Positions 41,349 through 51,100 of a stretch of 64,000 bases of DNA are shown here, one piece after another. Made by a program: the position numbers and the translations under genes. The stretch covers positions 160,205,963-160,269,962 of the forward strand of contig NC_085136.1 in the NCBI RefSeq assembly GCF_035046485.1, given 5' to 3'. This DNA is from Aedes albopictus (taxonomy: Eukaryota; Arthropoda; Insecta; Diptera; Culicidae). Each line of letters opens with the position of its first letter. Within the stretch, counting starts at the first letter, position 1. The notes beneath the pieces are model-generated. The model was not told where the DNA came from. It ran no database searches and was given only the letters and a program-made list of their open reading frames with translations.

Positions 41349-43644
41349 CTAGTGTATTATTTATAATTTTTTTGTTCAGCTCGTACGGTTTATACTTTAT
41401 CGAAAATGTTGATGCCATTTCATGTTACCCCAGAATAATAAGTCTCCGTGCATAAATAAATAAGGTATGCCTATTTTATATTTGAATTTGGGTCATATTG
41501 ACCCTAGTATACTAATAGAGACAACAACTGAACGCTGCCTTCATTCGAACTGCATGTACGGCTCCGTTAAACTCTAGGACGTGCGAGCTTGGACGGCTCA
41601 AGTGAATAACACAAAAATGCAATGAAATCGTTTTAGCATCGCCAATCTCAGCTACAAAAGAAAAAAAAAGAACCCATTTTACAGATGCTTTTATCCTGAC
41701 TACAATGATATGCATACCAAGTCCAGGCACGAACGGTATTATTTTGTACTAAATATTGTATCATACTCTATGTTCAAGGGACTTAAAACATATGTTGCGC
41801 AAGATTGCGCAAGATGACCCATTGATTTTCTGAAAGACGACGTGAAAATCTTCAAAATAAGCATAGCGTGAAATGTGTCCAACTGCGTCCTCATATTTGA
41901 AAACTTAGTTGATTTCTTTTTTCGTTTCCCCATACATTTTACAAAGAAACTAAAAATGCAACACTTTTCAACACATACTTTGTAATGCTGTAAAAAAATC
42001 AATTTCGGTCCAATCTTATTGAAACTTTGGTAATAAGCTCTCGAAACATAAAGAAATAGTACAAAAATAATACAGGACCCATATCTGAAAGTTGATTTTT
42101 TGACTTTTCGCCGCCCTCGCATCACTGTGCGCCGCTCTGTTGACCCTATAATTAGTAGATCAAACCATGTTGCCAATGACGTCGACTTGCTCCGACCTAG
42201 TTTTGCATGCACTTCTTCGGCCTAGCGCAGAACTCAGTGAAGATGGCCCAGCAGTCTGTCGAAGGATATAGCGGTTTAGTGTTCCTCAGCAGAGGAATTC
42301 AGCACTGGTGAAGCTATGGGTACGCTTGTCTTCATTACGAGCCGGGGGACGCTGGTTGGGTCCGTAGTTTTCCGCAGGTTGTCGGCCCACAAGGTTAGTC
42401 GTTTCGGTGGTTCACATTTTAATCAGTTTTGGAATAGTCAGCGATTGAGAACCAATAGATGTTTTCGACGAATTATTCGACGAAATTGGTGTAAAGAGTT
42501 TTATTTGATTAGTGTCGAAACATCTATAATCTGACTAGAAATGACTGAGCTATTAACGCTCAAAATCTTCACTTTGAACCGACGCGACCGATTTCAAGAA
42601 ATTTGAAATTTCAATCGGCATACAGAAAGTGAGATGTATCCTACATAAAAATTATTCCAAATAACCCAAACCGGCGCATTTGATACCGCCTCCCCGGTCT
42701 CGTCTGGCATATTTTCCATTGTTGTGTGTTTCTGGCAGTAGCAGCAGCTGGAGATGGGCTCTGAGATGGGATGTTGTTGGCCGGTTGGGACTGCAGGTGG
42801 ATCCATCAGAGTCCGGGCATCCAACCAGCCAGCGCAGCGACAGGATGATGTCCTTCGCTTCCGTAAAGGAAAATTTTACCGCTACCTGAGCAGCTCAAAT
42901 TGATACACATATGTTATACAATCTGTTGCTAAAATAGAATATTGATCGTACATTTTTGTTCGTTTCCCTATGTACCTCTACTGAGATAACGAAGGAACGA
43001 ACGGAACTGGACGAGAAGGCGGATTTTGATGGAGGATGCGGATGGTGTTATGTTACCGAGCAAAACGATGCACCCTCCTCTGCTGGTCTGGGAGAGTTAG
43101 CCGAGGCAAAGGTTCAGGTCATCATTATGCGATTGCTGGTAGGGAATATGCGTAATGAGCTGGAAAAGGGTAGAAAAATAAAATGCTGAATTGCTAATTA
43201 AAAAAAAATGTCGACATATTCGTCATACATGGGCTTCCCCGAAAAAAAAAATGCGAGGTGAACTGATCTATTAAAAAGACATTTATCTAATGAAGAATAA
43301 TGTTGTTCGATTATCCCGTGGACCTGGCTTCAATGTGATACAAAGAAGCCAGAAGAAGCAGAAAGACGTCATAGCTGTGCTGTGGTTGTTATGATGCTAT
43401 TAAATGCAGTGCCGCGAATCATAAATTATACATGCATGGTAAGGTTTACTTCCAGCCAGAAATTATATCTTCCTCCAACAATGATACCCCTATTTCTTGG
43501 ATTTAGTGCACATAAATGTGGACAAAGTTGAAACAAATATTTTCATACAATGAACGATTGAAGGGACAAGAAGTTATATTCATAAGAGAGTTTCCATTCT
43601 TGATCTTGTACCGACTTTTCGAACCCTCTAAGCAGAATACCCTC
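41349..43644. other. No gene recognised
   Basis: Several frames of 70-157 codons exist (for example 41739-42212 minus), but none has a domain, and they overlap AT-rich sequence. No repeats with defined ends were found. Confidence 0.4.
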
Positions 43645-43931
43645 TTCGAATGAGTGTAATCAGTTTTGTACCTTTCAATTCCTCCCTAATTGCTGACACT
43701 GACACTGAGGAAGATTAGAAGTGGTAGTCGAAATACGCGCATCTGTCAAAGGATAAGCAAAACAGTTCGACCGCTGCTGTCGTCAAGTACAGACGGAGAC
43801 AAACGTGCGCTCTGCGTGCGGGATCGCTTTGTTCGAAGCGCGTGCTTTATAGAATTTTTCTATTGTCGGTGGGTCACACTTGTCTGGGGCCGGTGGTGCT
43901 TTTTGTGCGTTGGAAGCCAATTATCATCGGT

Positions 43932-44690
43932 ATGGGCGAAGTGATGATAGAAAATACCGTTCAATTTCGGTTCCCTGCGACAAGCCCACGTCCGTCGTGG
44001 GTTGAGATTGCTGGCTTTATTAAGCAATTGAACACGGATGTGACGCTGATGGGGACAGTCTACAAAACAGCAAACGACCGATCGCTGTTCATCAAGTTTT
44101 CATCCCATGATGCCATGATGGATTCGCTCAGCAAAAATGCGGAACCGCGATCTTTTGTCTACAACAGTGGAAAATCAGTTGAGGTGTGCATGACTGTGGC
44201 GGGCACGAATATGCAGTACGTTCGCATATTCGACTTGCCGCCGGAACTGTCGGACGGCGTTCTGTTATCAGTGCTCGGAGAATACGGGAAGATAGACAGA
44301 ATAGCACGGGAGAAATTTCCAGTGAATTTGGGCCTCGACCATGTGTGTACTGGAGTGCGTGGAGTGTTTATGGATGTGGAACATGATATCCCCCCATCAA
44401 ACGATGTGGCGGGTCGAAAAGCCAATGTGTTTTATGATGGCTTGAAAGACAGTTGTTTTTCATGTCACAAAACAGGTCATCGAAGAGACAGCTGCCCACA
44501 GCGGAAACCGAAGAATAGGAAACAAAACGAGGAATCGCATGTGTCATCCCCCCCCCCCCCCCCCCCCCCCGGAGACTGGAGAAACAGAGCAGATACAGGC
44601 ACACGCTTGTGCAACCGGATCAGCCCCGCAAAAGGATATTCTATGCAAGGAAAATATGGAGAAATTAGAGGAGGTCGCTTATGCGATTAA
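43932..44690 (+). CDS. Gag-like CCHC zinc-knuckle protein, frame shifted at a C23 tract
   Basis: I start at ATG 43932 (MGEVMIENTVQF); the frame is open upstream without another ATG. About 205 residues form a mosquito-type gag-like domain: WVEIAGFIKQLN, ANDRSLFIKFSSHDAM, GTNMQYVRIFDLPPELSDG (RRM-like) and VCTGVRGVFMDVEHDIPP. A single knuckle CFSCHKTGHRRDSC follows at 175-188, then a basic tail. A run of 23 C's (44548-44570) encodes proline and puts the literal frame out of register; the +1 frame (to 44802) continues with a Lys/Glu-rich helical tail ending KKKVARRTFY, likely the ancestral C-terminus. Such proteins bind RNA or DNA; whether this is LINE ORF1 or host-derived is unsure. Confidence 0.7.
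   Translation: MGEVMIENTVQFRFPATSPRPSWVEIAGFIKQLNTDVTLMGTVYKTANDRSLFIKFSSHDAMMDSLSKNAEPRSFVYNSGKSVEVCMTVAGTNMQYVRIFDLPPELSDGVLLSVLGEYGKIDRIAREKFPVNLGLDHVCTGVRGVFMDVEHDIPPSNDVAGRKANVFYDGLKDSCFSCHKTGHRRDSCPQRKPKNRKQNEESHVSSPPPPPPPGDWRNRADTGTRLCNRISPAKGYSMQGKYGEIRGGRLCD
44548..44570. repeat. C23 homopolymer inside the gag-like ORF
   Basis: Twenty-three consecutive C's separate two frames of one protein. Length change by slippage explains the frame break: one fewer C, or two more, would join the frames. Long homopolymers are also error-prone in sequencing. Confidence 0.9.
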
Positions 44691-44969
44691 GGAAGCCATC
44701 GAAAACCAGACTGCGAAGGAACGGCGGAAACAGTTTGCGAATTCGAGCTCAAATTCCGCTTCTCTTCCCAAAAAGAAGGTTGCCCGCAGAACGTTCTATT
44801 GAATTTTGATTAGTTTTTTAATAACAAAACTTTGTTAAAACGATTATCGGCTCGGTAGAGCTTTCAATTAAGCAAGTGAGCCTCACAAATAAACGAAATG
44901 GCAAAAAAAAAAAAGGATAAGCAATTAGGGCGGAATTAAAAGGTACAAAACTTATTACACTCATTCGAA

Positions 44970-45622
44970 TTCAATTCTTGAGTTAAATACATAACTCTGG
45001 ACAAATTTTGTGATAAACTATAAATAATAAATAATGATAACTAGATTATCCCAAGGGAGCCAATTCTTTTTGAATTTCCAGGAAAATTCTTAAGGATATT
45101 ATCAGAAAAACTGGAAGCAATTTTAAAAAAATGCTTAAAAAATTCTGATAATTAATCCATTGAAAAAAAAATCTTTTGAAGATTCTTAGAGTAAGCTGTC
45201 TGGAAAAAAGTATGCAGTATTATTAAAGTTGTAGAAAAAAAAGCTCAGCATGAAATTAGAGACGAACCAGTCAAGGGCTGAAAGTCTCTCAAATAAAGAT
45301 AAATCAATCAATCAATCAGCATGAAATTCCTGGAGGAAATTTATGAGGAAAATCCTATAAAGTAGAAGAAGAATTTCACAACAATCCTGGTCATTTCCAA
45401 TGGATTCCTGAAGTAAATGCGTGGAAAACTTCAGGATGAAATCTCTAAGACTTTACAAGACTTTAAATCTCTAAGACTAGAAGAAATTTCCGGAATAAAC
45501 TCCTTGGATGAACTAGCTAAGCCTAGCTAAGTCTGAATGAATGAACTAGAAGAACAACTCAAAAAAATTAAAGAAACATTGAAATTATGAGGAAGACGTA
45601 AAAAGTAGGATGGAAGATAAGT
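44970..45622. other. No gene; GAAATT-rich degenerate sequence
   Basis: Runs of short words such as ttccaggaaaattc, tcctggaggaaattt and ctctaagacttt recall the degenerate repeats at 1-660. Nothing coding. Confidence 0.45.
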
Positions 45623-45800
45623 TTTTTTTATCTGTATTAACGAGATTTTCAGCGCTAGGCTAGTTCATCTCGGGACCCACGCTTTGCTTCCCTTCCGAAG
45701 GAAGAACTCACATTTTTGTGAGTTTGTCTCGAGTGGGATTCGATCCCAGTGCTCGGCGTGATAGTCAAGTGTTCTAACCGTCACACCAGGTCCGCTCCAC
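45623..45800 (-). mobile_element. tRNA-Asp-like SINE, minus strand
   Basis: On the minus strand a tRNA-like head (GGACCTGGTGTGACGGTTAG, then a B box in GGGATCGAATCCCAC) leads into a body ending TCTCGTTAATACAGATAAAA. The anticodon-arm region ctatcacgcc resembles tRNA-Asp. Imperfect flanking repeats aagataagtt and aagataaactt are seen. The same 3' end occurs as a truncated copy at 991-1043. Confidence 0.8.
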
Positions 45801-46370
45801 AGAAGATAAACTTTTGAGTACTGCTTCTTGTGGCTTGTATATTTACATTATTTTGGCAATGGAGTCAAAACACCATCATAATCATTTTTGTATATACTTA
45901 CACTGCATCTAATGATATAAAACTAGCCTAGCCACTTACCTGAAATAGAGACAAAAAGAAATGGTTTAGTTCAAGGGGTTTTTTTTTGTTAATAAAAAAA
46001 CATTTCTCTTTCATTTTTTTTTTTTACCAAGCCGAAAAGTTTAGCGGGTTTTCGGTTTTTCGTCCTTCGGCTTTATTGGTATATTTCGGCTTGGTAAAAC
46101 TAGTGTCGCTCCCCTCCCCCTGGTAGACACCTGGAAGCAAATAGAGAAGCGAAAGAACACCACGATAGAACTAGCAAAACACGAGGAGCCAAAGCCCTAG
46201 TTCTTAGGCTCAATAGAAGAAACTGAATCACCCATGTAGACGGTACAAAAGAGCAAGGGGTGACTGCCTAGCCCACGAAGGCGAGATAGCCGCAAATACC
46301 ACCGACATTACTCTCTTCTCCTATGTATATCTCACGTCGCTATAGTGTGACTAAGATAAATTCTACGTTT
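45801..46370. other. No gene; hairpin at 46024-46099
   Basis: The ends TTACCAAGCCGAAA and TTTCGGCTTGGTAA are exact complements around an internal ccgaaggac-type hairpin, so 46024-46099 folds as a small foldback. The remainder has no recognised feature. Confidence 0.55.
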
Positions 46371-46377
46371 CATGTTT

Positions 46378-46990
46378 AGACGTCTGGAACAGTTGTTAAC
46401 CGGCCCGGTTGACCAGCTGAAACGTCGGCACGAGCACTTTGGAAAACTTTCTCGAAGTTCGACACACTACCGGTGTCAACACCGCAGCTCAATCATTGCA
46501 GGAGGTATGCACAGCCTCCAGGTCTCCAGCATCCAAGGTCTCCAGTTAGCCTAGTGGTTAAGGCTATGGATCGCCAATCCGGAGACGGCGGATTCGATTC
46601 CCGTTCCGGTCGGGAAACATTTCTCGACTTCCTGGGCATAGTGTATCATTGTACTTGCCTCACAATGTACAAATTCATGTAATGGCAGGCAAAGGAAGCC
46701 CTTCAATTAATAACTGTGGAAGTGCTCAGAGAACACTAAGTTGAAGCGAGGCAGGCCAAGTCCCAGTGGGAACGTAAAGCCATTAAAAAGAAGAAGAAGA
46801 AGGCACAACCATCCGTAACATGAAATCGAACAGAGTCCGGTGGTCGATTGCATATCAGCCGAGGTGCTGATGTTACTGTGCAAAGTTCATCGTCCTTTGC
46901 AAAGTAAGTCTTCACCGGATACAGGCGTCTCATCTCTCTAACGGCAGCAGGCAGGATTCCGTGCGACCATGTGTAGACTCCGTTTCATCT
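46378..46990 (+). pseudogene. RTE-like relic (EN-RT linker and RT start), split by a SINE
   Basis: Both sides of the SINE match the RTE-like relic at 61080-61560: QLLTGPVDQLKRRHEHFGKL before it, and ISAEVL with an 'acggcagcaggcaggattccgtg' block after it. The matches show that the SINE inserted between ggaggtatGCACAGCC and GCACAACCatccgtaac. Frameshifts and deletions are common. Confidence 0.75.
46517..46802 (+). mobile_element. tRNA-derived SINE with (AAG)n tail, 8-bp TSD
   Basis: Head with A box TTAGCCTAGTGGTTAAGGCT and B box GATTCGATTCCCG, body shared with 40033-40130, and a tail of aagaagaagaag. Short duplications GCACAGCC (46509-46516) and GCACAACC (46803-46810). Its body 3' part resembles the 30135 SINE (taataactgtggaagtgctc) with a different head, so the two families share a 3' region. 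Confidence 0.85.
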
Positions 46991-47233
46991 TGCAGCAATT
47001 TAATGAATTTCAAGATTCTCTCAACGATCTATCTGTATAGAATTTCGTATGGCATACAGATTTTTGTACAAATAATGCGTAAAATCATCTGGCATCCCTG
47101 GCTTAAATCCTCCTGAAGTTAACCTGAAAGTCTATGAAGCTCCATGAAACTTACAATGCTTTTTGTATTATATCAGAATTTTGTATGGGATACACGAAAT
47201 TCTGATATAATACAGATAGATAGGTATATATGG
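46991..47233. other. No gene; 52-bp hairpin
   Basis: TGTATTATATCAGAATTT and GAAATTCTGATATAATACA at 47165-47212 form a near-perfect stem with a small loop. It may be a tiny foldback element. ATATATGG at 47226-47233 is the left target repeat of the next element. Confidence 0.6.
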
Positions 47234-48810
47234 TAGGGGTCGCAGTACCGATCGGTGTGTGGTCGACCACTTTTGGTGCGTACCGGTATTTCGGTACTGG
47301 GGCTTACAGTACCGGTAGTACCGGTAAAATACCGGTACTGGATTTTTTTTTTCATTAGAACGAAGAGTAATCTATTCAGCATAGAAAATCTATAATTGAC
47401 CAGGTATTTGTGAATTTCGGTTTTCAGGGATGTCATAAAGGGGATTTTGTTTTTATTACCGTACGGGTGTGGGCCGAAGGGTCTCAGATTTTCATGAAAA
47501 TTTTTCCACAGGCAGGGCTCATGGATACATGAACAAAAAAAAATTGAGGAAAATTCAGGGTCGCCTATTTTCCCGGAAAACTCAGGTGGAAATTTTTCGT
47601 TTTCCCCTGACACTACTTACTTTGAAAAATCATAACTCAAGAACAAAGCATCGTAGAAACAAAGTTTTTTTTTTAGAAAATGAAAGCAAATTTTCTCAGA
47701 AATCCAAAAAAATGTGAACTGGAAAAGGTTTCCCACAAAATTTTCCACAGTTGAGAAAATTCGTAAAGAAAAGCCGGAAAAATCATGCCCGAACTCGTGG
47801 AAAATTTTCGAAAAAATATTTTTGAGAAGGTTATTTTATAAACTTTAATTGCTGAAATTTTTGGAATGCACTTTTTTTCATTTTTGAGTTATGGCCAATT
47901 TTGTTGAAAAATTTCAGCGATTAAAGCTTATGAAATAACCTTCTCCAAAATATATTTTCGAAAATTTTCCACGAGTTCGGGCATAGTTTTTCCGGCTTTT
48001 CTTTACGAATTTTCTCAACTGTGAAAACTTTTTCCAGTTCATATTTTTTTTTGATTTCTGAGAAAATTTGCTTTCATTTTCTAAAAAACTATGTTTCTAC
48101 GATGCTTCGTTCTTGAGCTATGATTTTTCAAAGTAAGTAGTGTCAGGGGAAAACACAAAAATTCCACCTGAGTTTTCCGGGAAAATAGGCGACCCTGAAT
48201 TTTCCTCAATTTTTTTTTTGTTCATATATTCATGAGCCCTGCCTGTGGAAAAAGTTTCATGAAAATCTAAGACCCTTTGGCACAATTTGTACGATAATAA
48301 AAAAAAATGCCCAAAAGCTAATCAGAAAACACTTAATCAAACAAAAAACGAAATGTTGTATGAAACTGTTTTTGAAGCTATTGTTTAGCTTCTGTCTTGG
48401 TCAGTCTGAAATGAAACAGGAATAACCTTATATGTACCAAAATCAGATGGAAAAATCAAACGGATTCCAATAACTGAAGAAAGAACAAGAAATCCTCATC
48501 TAATTAGTTTTATTCTAAGATACTAAATCTTTTTATTCGTTCATTAAACCATCATTGCTATGATATTCTGGATTGGCAGAAAGGTTGCATATATGAAATG
48601 CTTGTGTGTAAAGTACTTGGTTTTAAATGTTTTCGTTTATTTCCATTGAATATTGGCTATAATAATGACCGGATTTCAGCACTTTGCGAGAGATTTCATG
48701 GTACCGAAAGTACCGGTACCAAGGTTCAGTCAGTACCGGTATTTCGGTACCAAAAATTGGTCGGTAATACCGGTATTTTCGGTACCGGTAGTACCGGTGC
48801 TAAATCCCTA
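47234..48810. mobile_element. hAT-type non-autonomous element, 1.58 kb, 8-bp TSD
   Basis: Termini TAGGGGTCGCAGTACCG and the complement of CGGTGCTAAATCCCTA; ATATATGG is duplicated perfectly (47226-47233, 48811-48818). GTACCGGTA motifs cluster subterminally on both sides (47278-47338 and 48699-48800), as expected for transposase-binding subterminal repeats. There is no transposase frame. The centre is occupied by a large foldback. hAT assignment is from duplication length and subterminal repeats. Confidence 0.88.
47440..48312. mobile_element. Large foldback (~410-bp arms) inside the hAT-type element
   Basis: Left arm from about 47440 to 47858 is the near-complete inverted copy of 47900-48312 (shared blocks include agggtcgcctattttcccgg, gaaaatgaaagcaaattttc, cgtaaagaaaagccgg, gcccgaactcgtgg). 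The loop is about 45 bp. Arms differ by only a few substitutions. It may be a separate MITE nested in the hAT-type element; clear target repeats were not found. Frames here are arm translations. Confidence 0.85.
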
Positions 48811-48829
48811 ATATATGGCATCTTGTAAC

Positions 48830-49300
48830 ACCTTGTAACGCCTCTGAAACCTCTTAACCTTCCAGGACGCGCGCCATCAAGCAGGTGAAACTGCACTGCG
48901 TTCGCGCTGTATACGACGAGCGAGGTTCTTTGGGAGTGTTGTACTTTTTACAACGGCGCGCGCGCTGAAGGGTTAAATAACCCTGGAGCTCAACTGAGAG
49001 CCTGTGAAGTCCCCAAAAATCACTCCGAGAGCTTCCAAAACGCTCTGAAACGCCGTAGACGCATTGTAACGCCTTGAAATACTTTTGAATCTCCCTTGAA
49101 ATTCCCGTAATGCTCTCACGCGAGCCTGTGAAGCCTCTTTAGATACCTCTGAAATCAACTGAAATGCTCTGAAACGCATTATAACGCCTTAAAATGCATT
49201 TGAAACCCACTAAAATTCCTGTGCAGATAACCTGGGAGCTATATAAACCGCTCTGAAACCATCTGAAACACCCTGAAACGCCTTGAAAGCTCTGGAAGGT
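48830..49300. repeat. GAAACGCC-type degenerate array
   Basis: Irregular units built on CTGAAACGCC, TTGTAACGCC and GAGCCTGTGAAG. It continues at 50088-50320 and 51105-51345 after two insertions. Confidence 0.75.
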
Positions 49301-49301
49301 A

Positions 49302-50085
49302 CACCAAAACCTCTATTTAGGTAACGAGTTGGGACTGCCTAAATAGAATTTTTGCCTAAATGGATTCAGTTTATTACCTAAATGGAGTACAAGGTGGCAA
49401 AGAAGTTTATGAAGGGAGAGTTGCTAGGAGACTTAAAGGAGGTCATGTGGAGTTTCAGGAGGGGATGGGTTTCAGAAGGGGAGGAGCATCAGGGGCGTTT
49501 TCGGGGGTTTTGGAGGGTCTTAGATCAGAATTGTCATTCAAATGAATAGCTGGGCACGAAACACGAAAAACTCTGCGAAATTCCACCAGACTGAAAAATT
49601 ATTGAATATTGGGTCAAAGTCGGGTCAATTTTTATCGTATGTTGGGCCATTGTTGGACCAACATCGAACAACTGTTGGGTCTATGTTCAGTTTGGTGGCC
49701 AAAATAAAAACAGGTGAACGATAGGTTGATGTCGTGTTTGACGTCATCAATGCTGGAGCTGATATCAATTGAATGATGGAAGATGGTTGCATATCTCAAT
49801 TTCAGCTGGAAATGAGGCTGGATACTGACACTTTTCAACATTGCATGGAAGGAGGGGGGGGGGGGGTGTTAAGGGGGTATATCTCAACAGTGCATCCCCC
49901 TCCCCTACCTCCATATCCCCTTAACACTACTCACTACTTTTTTCCCGTAAGCAAACCTTATACTTAATCTTAAGTACACCAACTGATCTGAACACAAACA
50001 AATTCAATTTAGGTAACATTACCTAAATGGAGGGACCTAAATAGATTTTACCTAAATGGATCCTACCTAAATGGAGGTTTGAGTG
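49302..50085. mobile_element. TIR element, 784 bp, TTTAGGTA-rich ends, TA duplication
   Basis: Left end CACCAAAACCTCTATTTAGG and right-end complement CACTCAAACCTCCATTTAGG, with TA at 49300-49301 and 50086-50087. Additional 'cctaaatgga' words repeat in the right subterminal region. It interrupts the GAAACGCC array. G13 and a ggggtgttaaggggg / ccccttaacac hairpin lie near 49853-49930. No transposase. Confidence 0.75.
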
Positions 50086-50329
50086 TATTGAAACGCCTTT
50101 GAAACCTGCATGAAACTTCGATAAGTTCACCCGTGAGCCTGTAAAGCTTAGACACCTCCAAAATCTCCTGAAACGCCTTGAAATGCCTCGAAATGCCCTT
50201 AATAGCATTTTAACGCATTGTAACGCCTTGAAACGCCGTGCAAGGCCTCTGAAATCACCCTGAAATCCCTGTGGAGTTCGGCTGAGAGCCCCTTCATACT
50301 CCTCCGAATTCTCCTGCATCACCTGGTAT

Positions 50330-51100
50330 ATGTCTGGCAGTATCTGGTATATCTCTGGCCGAAGTCAGCGGTACTGCACTCATTAAAAAGCCTTATCTAT
50401 TGTGTCAGCCTGAGAATGTCCGTCGCCAATCCGCTCCGTATGCCAAGCCTCCGTACATCGCCGATGATCTGCCTCCTGCTTCATCCAGCTGCTCGGCCAG
50501 GAGGAACCCCAGTTATTCTCTAAGGTAACATAGCCTGGTATATGTCTGGCCGAAGCCAGCGATACTGCGCCCATTAAAAAACATTTTTTCTTGTACCAGC
50601 ATAAAAATCTACACTGCAAATCTGGTTCAAAGTCCGTCTACGTCGCCGATGATCTACCTCTCATTACATCTAGCCGTTCGAAGGGGAATTCAGCTATTCT
50701 TACAGGTAACAGAGGCCACCCATCTACATCAGCAATCCGGCCCTACTGTCAAGTCTTAATACACCACCGGTGATCTGCCCTACTTCAACTAGCTGCCTGA
50801 TTTGAGAGAGTTTTTTAATATGTCAAGTATTTCCCTATTATCATTTTTTTGACTGCTGTTTTTTAAATGATTTCTATAGTGAATTTTACATGAAATGTAA
50901 TAACTGTAATGCAAGCTAGATTTAAGTCACACTTCCTTAAAAGATAATTATTTCTCATTGGAAGTGTACCTGAATTGTACATAACATTTGAAAAGAAGAG
51001 TAGGTTTTGTGCCTCTTGGAGAAGTGATCCAATTAATGGAATTCCGCTCCCAGGGGTTTTTCCCTACTCCAAATAAAGAAAATTAAAAAAAAAAAAACGG
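50330..51100 (+). mobile_element. Possible polyadenylated retro-insertion with 191-bp tandem repeats
   Basis: The segment interrupts the GAAACGCC array and ends CCAAATAAAGAAAATT plus A12, a polyadenylation-like terminus. Its first part consists of 2.4 copies of a ~191-bp unit: ctggtatatstctggccgaag at 50344 and 50535, cgccgatgatctrcctc at 50460 and 50648, and a third partial near 50765. No protein domain was recognised. It could be the 3' part of an unidentified LINE or SINE. Confidence 0.55.

Larger units (their letters stand above)
43761..44914 (+). mobile_element. ORF1-only polyadenylated retro-insertion (half-LINE-like)
   Basis: The insert has a 5' leader, one zinc-knuckle ORF, an AATAAA at 44888-44893 and a terminal A run ending 44914. 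Direct repeats AAAGGATAAGCAA flank it (43748-43760; right copy GGATAAGCAA at 44915-44924, preceded by tail A's). No EN, RT or LTR is present. It was inserted into a MITE. It could be a non-autonomous LINE derivative that kept only its gag-like ORF, or a processed copy of a cellular zinc-knuckle mRNA. Confidence 0.85.
43645..44969. mobile_element. MITE with ~48-bp TIRs, split by a retro-insertion
   Basis: Left arm TTCGAATGAGTGTAATCAGT to about 43694 is complementary to the right arm ending ATTACACTCATTCGAA at 44969, with matching inner words (ttgtacctttcaattcc, ggaattaaaaggtacaa). Without the 1.15-kb insertion at 43761-44914 the MITE would be roughly 160 bp. No target duplication was resolved. 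Confidence 0.8.

Noticed and set aside
41189..41455. 88-codon frame that looks protein-like
   Set aside because: It is antisense through a tRNA-derived SINE with defined target duplications.
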